Shown here: in pieces, positions 6,286-8,610 of the stretch | Numbering within the stretch: the first letter of the stretch is position 1 | Layout of the letters: each line of letters opens with the position of its first letter | Assembly: GCA_012800215.1 (NCBI GenBank) | Contig: JAAZJT010000165.1 | Location: 1-8,610, forward strand | DNA from: Bacillota bacterium | GTDB taxonomy: Bacteria > Bacillota > Dethiobacteria > Dethiobacterales > Dethiobacteraceae | Length of the DNA: 8,610 bases | Direction: 5' to 3' | Notes under the pieces: model-generated | What the model was told of the DNA's origin: nothing | What the model saw: the letters and a program-made list of their open reading frames with translations, nothing else | Database searches by the model: none | Made by a program: the position numbers and the translations under genes

Positions 6286-6576
6286 TTATAGACCTTCAAA
6301 GATCTCGATGGGCTTGCTGTCTTCTGTAAGTGTCACAATTGCTTTTTTCCAGTTGGGGCGGCGGCCGGAATGAACACCCATCCGCTTTACTTTTCCCCTA
6401 ACGCGAATTGTGTTAACATCTTTTACTTTTACCTTAAATAGTTCCTCAACAGCTCTTTTAACATCAATTTTATTAGCTTGCGGGGCGATTTTAAAAGCAT
6501 ATTTCAGCTCTCCCATCAAGTCTGTTGATTTCTCAGAAATTAAAGGTTTAATAATAATATCTCTTGCGTCACGCAT
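6286..6576 (-). CDS. rplW: 50S ribosomal protein L23
   Basis: L23 is at the mouth of the exit tunnel, where trigger factor and signal recognition particle dock. It has 96 residues, as in related bacteria. Motifs seen are the N-terminal RDIIIKPLISEKSTDLM, FKIAPQANKIDVKRAVEELF with VKVKDVNTIRVRGK, and RRPNWKKAIVTL near the C-terminus. The ATG (6574-6576) shares one base with the rplD stop as TAATG, a classic arrangement for translational coupling. GAGGAGGTG (6585-6593), inside the end of rplD, lies 8 bases upstream. The gap to rplB is 22 bases. Confidence 0.98.
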   Translation of the reverse strand: MRDARDIIIKPLISEKSTDLMGELKYAFKIAPQANKIDVKRAVEELFKVKVKDVNTIRVRGKVKRMGVHSGRRPNWKKAIVTLTEDSKPIEIFEGL

Positions 6577-7202
6577 TATGCAAGCACCTCCTCTATCTGG
6601 GACACAGCATCCTGCGTGAGTACCAGATTGTCGGTGTTTAAGATATCGTATACATTGAGCTGACCAGCATGAGTTGTTTTTACTCCCGGTATATTACGGG
6701 CAGATTTATAAACATTCTCTTGCGGGCTATCAAGCACAATTAAAACTTTGCGGCCCGTCTGCAGTTTATTTAAAACTTCGACCATGGCTTTTGTTTTAGG
6801 GACATCCATCGTTAACGAATCTAGTACAATAATGGAGCCTGCGTTAACTTTTGCCGTCAGGGCAGATTTTAAAGCCAGCCTTCTTAGCTTCTTAGGCATC
6901 TTTTGCTTATAATTACGGCGCCCATCAGGACCAAAGGTTATTCCACCGCCTCTCCAAATGGGAGAACGAATGGAACCATGCCGTGCGCGTCCAGTACCTT
7001 TTTGACGCCACGGTTTACGTCCGCCACCACTAACTTCCGTTCGTGTTTTTGTTTTTGCAGTAGCCAAGCGTTGGTTTGCTAAATATGCCAGAACGGCTTG
7101 GTGCATAGCGGCTTCGTTTACTGTTACAGCAAAAATAGCATCAGGTAGTTCAATTTCCCCGATTTGCTCCCCTTGCTGATTATATAAAGCTACTTTCGGC
7201 AT
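6576..7202 (-). CDS. rplD: 50S ribosomal protein L4
   Basis: L4 binds domain I of 23S rRNA, and its long loop forms part of the exit-tunnel constriction with L22. In Escherichia coli it also represses the S10 operon; this is not established for Bacillota. The protein has 208 residues from the ATG at 7200-7202 and starts MPKVALYNQQGEQIGEIEL. The basic loop spans about residues 50-90, with KPWRQKGTGRAR at 63-74. GGAGG at 7210-7214 is 7 bases from this ATG and only 4 from a GTG one codon upstream, so the ATG is preferred. An 84-base gap containing an inverted repeat separates it from rplC. Confidence 0.98.
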   Translation of the reverse strand: MPKVALYNQQGEQIGEIELPDAIFAVTVNEAAMHQAVLAYLANQRLATAKTKTRTEVSGGGRKPWRQKGTGRARHGSIRSPIWRGGGITFGPDGRRNYKQKMPKKLRRLALKSALTAKVNAGSIIVLDSLTMDVPKTKAMVEVLNKLQTGRKVLIVLDSPQENVYKSARNIPGVKTTHAGQLNVYDILNTDNLVLTQDAVSQIEEVLA

Positions 7203-7208
7203 CACAAA

Positions 7209-7217
7209 TCCTCCCTT
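7209..7217 (-). promoter_or_regulatory. Shine-Dalgarno that sets the rplD start
   Basis: The minus strand reads AAGGGAGGA. GGAGG is 7 bases from the ATG at 7200-7202 and 4 from the adjacent GTG at 7203-7205. The family start MPKVALYNQ agrees with the ATG. Confidence 0.75.
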
Positions 7218-7225
7218 CTTGAGTG

Positions 7226-7275
7226 GAGGTCAGAATAACAGCATTAATTTATCCGCCACCATTTACTCCGACCTC
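7226..7275 (-). repeat. Inverted repeat in the rplC-rplD gap
   Basis: The arms are 7226-7238 and 7263-7275. In the transcript GAGGUCGGAGUAA can pair with UUAUUCUGACCUC over 13 bp, 11 Watson-Crick and two G-U, around a 24-base loop. The opposite strand would have A-C mismatches at those two places, so the pairing favours the transcribed strand. The arms hold the heptamer AGGTCAG/AGGTCGG also seen in the rpsQ-rplN gap. There is no U-tract after the stem. The rplD ribosome-binding site begins about 8 bases downstream and is not covered by the stem. Confidence 0.7.
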
Positions 7276-7286
7276 TTTTTCCAGTT

Positions 7287-7919
7287 CTAGCGTTTGGCTT
7301 TTACTGCATTTTTTATGGTAACCAAGCCGCCCCTGGGTCCAGGCACAGCACCTTTGACTAGTATAAGGTTACGCTCAGCATCAACCTTAACAACTTTCAG
7401 GTTCTGTACAGTCACTTTATCGCCACCCATACGGCCGGGCAATGTTTGCCCTTTAAAAACACGTGACGCACCTACAGCACCCAGGGAACCGGGTCCACGA
7501 TGATAGTGGGAACCGTGGGTCATGGGGCCACGCCCTTGCCTGAAACGCTTAATAGTTCCGGCAAAACCTTTGCCTTTGGAGATGGCTGTCACATCAACCT
7601 GCTCACCTTCAGCAAACACATCTGCTTTAATTTCCTGGCCCACTTCATAACCGCTAACATCAGCTAACCGAAACTCACGCACATATTTTTTAACAGGTAC
7701 ACCGGCTTTCTGAAAATGACCAGCTTGCGGTTTTTTAATATGACTTTCTTTTACACTGCCAAAACCCATCTGGATTGCGTTATATCCGTCATTTTCGGCA
7801 TTTTTCTTTTGTATTACATGACAGGGGCCTGCTTCAATCACCGTGACCGGAATTACTTGGCCTTCTGACGTAAAGATTTGTGACATGCCGAGTTTTTTAC
7901 CTAAAATTGCTTTTTTCAC
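7287..7919 (-). CDS. rplC: 50S ribosomal protein L3
   Basis: L3 is an early assembly protein whose long loop reaches towards the peptidyl transferase centre. From the GTG at 7917-7919 it has 210 residues and starts with the family sequence KKAILGKKLGMSQIF. The loop region shows KGKGFAGTIKRF, then HGSHYHRGPGSLG and RVFKGQTLPGRMGGDKVTVQ. The frame also contains a GTG three codons earlier (7926-7928), but that codon is part of the Shine-Dalgarno AAGGAGGTG (7926-7934); the chosen GTG is 8 bases from GGAGG. In Escherichia coli a glutamine in this loop is methylated; the local sequence GSLGAVGASR lacks it, as in Bacillus-type proteins. Confidence 0.97.
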   Translation of the reverse strand: MKKAILGKKLGMSQIFTSEGQVIPVTVIEAGPCHVIQKKNAENDGYNAIQMGFGSVKESHIKKPQAGHFQKAGVPVKKYVREFRLADVSGYEVGQEIKADVFAEGEQVDVTAISKGKGFAGTIKRFRQGRGPMTHGSHYHRGPGSLGAVGASRVFKGQTLPGRMGGDKVTVQNLKVVKVDAERNLILVKGAVPGPRGGLVTIKNAVKAKR

Positions 7920-7925
7920 TATTTG

Positions 7926-7934
7926 CACCTCCTT
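7926..7934 (-). promoter_or_regulatory. Shine-Dalgarno that sets the rplC start
   Basis: AAGGAGGTG on the minus strand contains the GTG that would give the longest frame, so that codon cannot serve as start for its own site. The next in-frame GTG (7917-7919) is 8 bases from GGAGG and gives the family N-terminus. Confidence 0.8.
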
Positions 7935-7954
7935 AAAAAATGGTTTTCCTTTGT

Positions 7955-8263
7955 TTACAGTTTGATTTCAATGTCAACACCGGCTGGTAAATCTAGCCTC
8001 ATCAAGGCATCAATGGTTTTGGGTGTCGGTTCTAAAATATCGATTAGCCGTTTGTGTGTCCGCATTTCAAACTGCTCACGGGAATCCTTATATTTATGGG
8101 GTGCCCGAATAACAGTATAAATACTTTTTTCTGTCGGCAATGGAATGGGACCAGACACGGCTGCACCGGTCCTTTTGGCCGTTTCCACAATTTTGCCAGA
8201 AGATTGATCCAGTATTTGGTGATCAAACGCTTTTAAACGGATACGAATCTTTTGTCTTGCCAT
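7955..8263 (-). CDS. rpsJ: 30S ribosomal protein S10 (NusE)
   Basis: S10 lies in the head of the small subunit beside S14 and S3; as NusE it also pairs with NusB in transcription antitermination of rRNA operons. The 102 residues from the ATG at 8261-8263 are the normal length. Motifs seen are MARQKIRIRLKAFDHQILDQ, the loop GPIPLPTEKSIYTVIRAPHKYKDSREQFE at about residues 38-66 (shown here only in part of its length: GPIPLPTEK, then HKYKDSREQFE), and the C-terminal LPAGVDIEIKL. Two ATGs stand side by side; GGAGG (8271-8275) is 7 bases from the second and 4 from the first, so the second is chosen. It is the first gene of the S10 group. Confidence 0.97.
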   Translation of the reverse strand: MARQKIRIRLKAFDHQILDQSSGKIVETAKRTGAAVSGPIPLPTEKSIYTVIRAPHKYKDSREQFEMRTHKRLIDILEPTPKTIDALMRLDLPAGVDIEIKL

Positions 8264-8268
8264 CATTT

Positions 8269-8275
8269 CCCCTCC
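8269..8275 (-). promoter_or_regulatory. Shine-Dalgarno that sets the rpsJ start
   Basis: The minus strand reads GGAGGGG. Of the tandem ATGs at 8264-8266 and 8261-8263, the downstream one has the better spacing from GGAGG (7 against 4 bases) and gives the common MARQKIRIRLK start. Both could be used. Confidence 0.65.
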
Positions 8276-8305
8276 TTCATTCGCCTGATTGTCAGACTAC
8301 TCCAC

Positions 8306-8326
8306 AAAAATTACCGGGCAAGCCCG
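8306..8326 (-). terminator. Possible weak terminator or attenuator in the rpsJ leader
   Basis: On the transcript CGGG and CCCG pair around CUUG (8315-8326, extendable to 5 bp with a two-base loop), followed four bases later by UUUUU (8306-8310). The stem is short, so full termination is doubtful. Partial termination or attenuation ahead of rpsJ is possible. Confidence 0.25.
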
Positions 8327-8349
8327 CAACCTTTTGTTTCATCGTTAGC

Positions 8350-8380
8350 CTGGGCTGTTCAGCTGGTCTGAACAGCCCAG
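8350..8380 (-). other. Perfect 13-bp hairpin downstream of tuf
   Basis: CTGGGCTGTTCAG and CTGAACAGCCCAG pair perfectly around a five-base loop. On the transcript the stem is followed by GCUAACGAUG, with no U-tract on either strand. It lies 36 bases after the tuf stop and 86 bases before the rpsJ start. It may be an atypical terminator, an RNA 3'-end or processing structure for tuf, or a leader element of the S10 operon. Confidence 0.75.
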
Positions 8381-8396
8381 AAACAACATAAGCTTT

Positions 8397-8424
8397 AATA
8401 TAAACTTAGTATTTGATTACTCAA
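8397..8424 (-). promoter_or_regulatory. Candidate sigma-A-type promoter for the S10 operon
   Basis: The minus strand has TTGAGT (8419-8424; 4 of 6 bases match TTGACA) and TATATT (8397-8402; 5 of 6 match TATAAT) with a 16-base spacer. The -35 box overlaps the tuf stop. Transcription would begin near 8390 and give a leader of about 125 bases including both hairpins. The match is modest and such boxes can arise by chance in A/T-rich sequence. Confidence 0.3.
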
Positions 8425-8610
8425 TAATACTAGTAACAACACCGGCGCCCACTGTACGGCCACCTTCGCGAATAGCAAAGCGTAAACCTTCTTCAATGGC
8501 AATGGGGGTAATTAATTCAATCCTCATTTGAATGTTGTCACCAGGCATTACCATTTCCACACCTTCCGGCAGGGTGATGACACCTGTTACGTCAGTTGTG
8601 CGCAGATAGA
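8417..8610 (-). CDS. tuf: Elongation factor Tu, C-terminal part (cut by window edge)
   Basis: EF-Tu is the GTPase that brings aminoacyl-tRNA to the ribosome. The last 63 codons are present and the gene continues beyond the right edge. They belong to beta-barrel domain 3, with the motifs YLRTTDVTGVITLPEGVEMV, MPGDNIQMRIELITPIA, EEGLRFAIREGGRTVGAG and the C-terminal VVTSIIE before a TAA stop at 8417-8419. The GTP-binding domain lies outside the window. The position just upstream of rpsJ is the common str-S10 junction of Bacillota. Its 3' region is followed by a strong hairpin. Confidence 0.97.
   Translation of the reverse strand, partial: YLRTTDVTGVITLPEGVEMVMPGDNIQMRIELITPIAIEEGLRFAIREGGRTVGAGVVTSIIE

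Noticed and set aside
6264..6299. N-terminal extension of L2 by 12 residues from a TTG
   Set aside because: The extension overlaps the rplW end, lacks a ribosome-binding site and does not match the family; the ATG at 6261-6263 has a good site.
8350..8380. Classical intrinsic terminator after tuf
   Set aside because: The stem is strong, but neither strand has a T-run after it, so I list it as a hairpin of unknown role.
1..8610. New defence, mobile or biosynthetic system
   Set aside because: All coding capacity is taken by standard ribosomal proteins and EF-Tu in the usual order, with no inserted gene.

Overview
The window is a dense run of ribosomal protein genes. All of them lie on the minus strand, so biological order runs from the high coordinates to the low ones: the 3' end of tuf, then rpsJ-rplC-rplD-rplW-rplB-rpsS-rplV-rpsC-rplP-rpmC-rpsQ (S10 operon), continuing without a visible break into rplN-rplX-rplE-rpsZ-rpsH-rplF-rplR-rpsE (spc operon). 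The last gene, rpsE, is cut by the left edge of the window, and tuf is cut by the right edge. There are 18 complete and 2 partial protein genes. I see no RNA gene, mobile element, CRISPR array or inserted foreign gene.

The organism is most likely a Bacillota (Firmicutes) species, probably of the Clostridia type. The signs are a short four-cysteine S14 (type Z), strong AGGAGG Shine-Dalgarno sites before nearly every gene, many GTG and TTG starts (8 of 19 visible starts), and protein sequences close to the Bacillus/Clostridia pattern. Genus cannot be decided from this window.

The genes work together in assembling the ribosome. The set covers core proteins of the 50S subunit (L2, L3, L4, L5, L6, L14, L16, L18, L22, L23, L24, L29) and the 30S subunit (S3, S5, S8, S10, S14, S17, S19), with the elongation factor EF-Tu upstream. 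Most junctions are 5 to 35 bases or overlap (rplD/rplW, rpsC/rplP, rplP/rpmC), which suggests translational coupling. Several starts were set by Shine-Dalgarno spacing and give shorter proteins than the longest open frame (rpsJ, rplC, rplD, rplB, rpmC, rpsQ, rplN).

The non-coding parts hold the unusual material. Upstream of rpsJ, a 153-base leader has a possible promoter, a perfect 13-bp hairpin with no U-tract, and a smaller hairpin followed by five Us. Two unusually long internal gaps, rplC-rplD (84 bases) and rpsQ-rplN (105 bases), carry related inverted copies of a heptamer close to AGGTC(A/G)G. The rpmC-rpsQ gap (53 bases) has a small perfect hairpin. I did not find a new multi-gene system; these intergenic repeats are the best lead.
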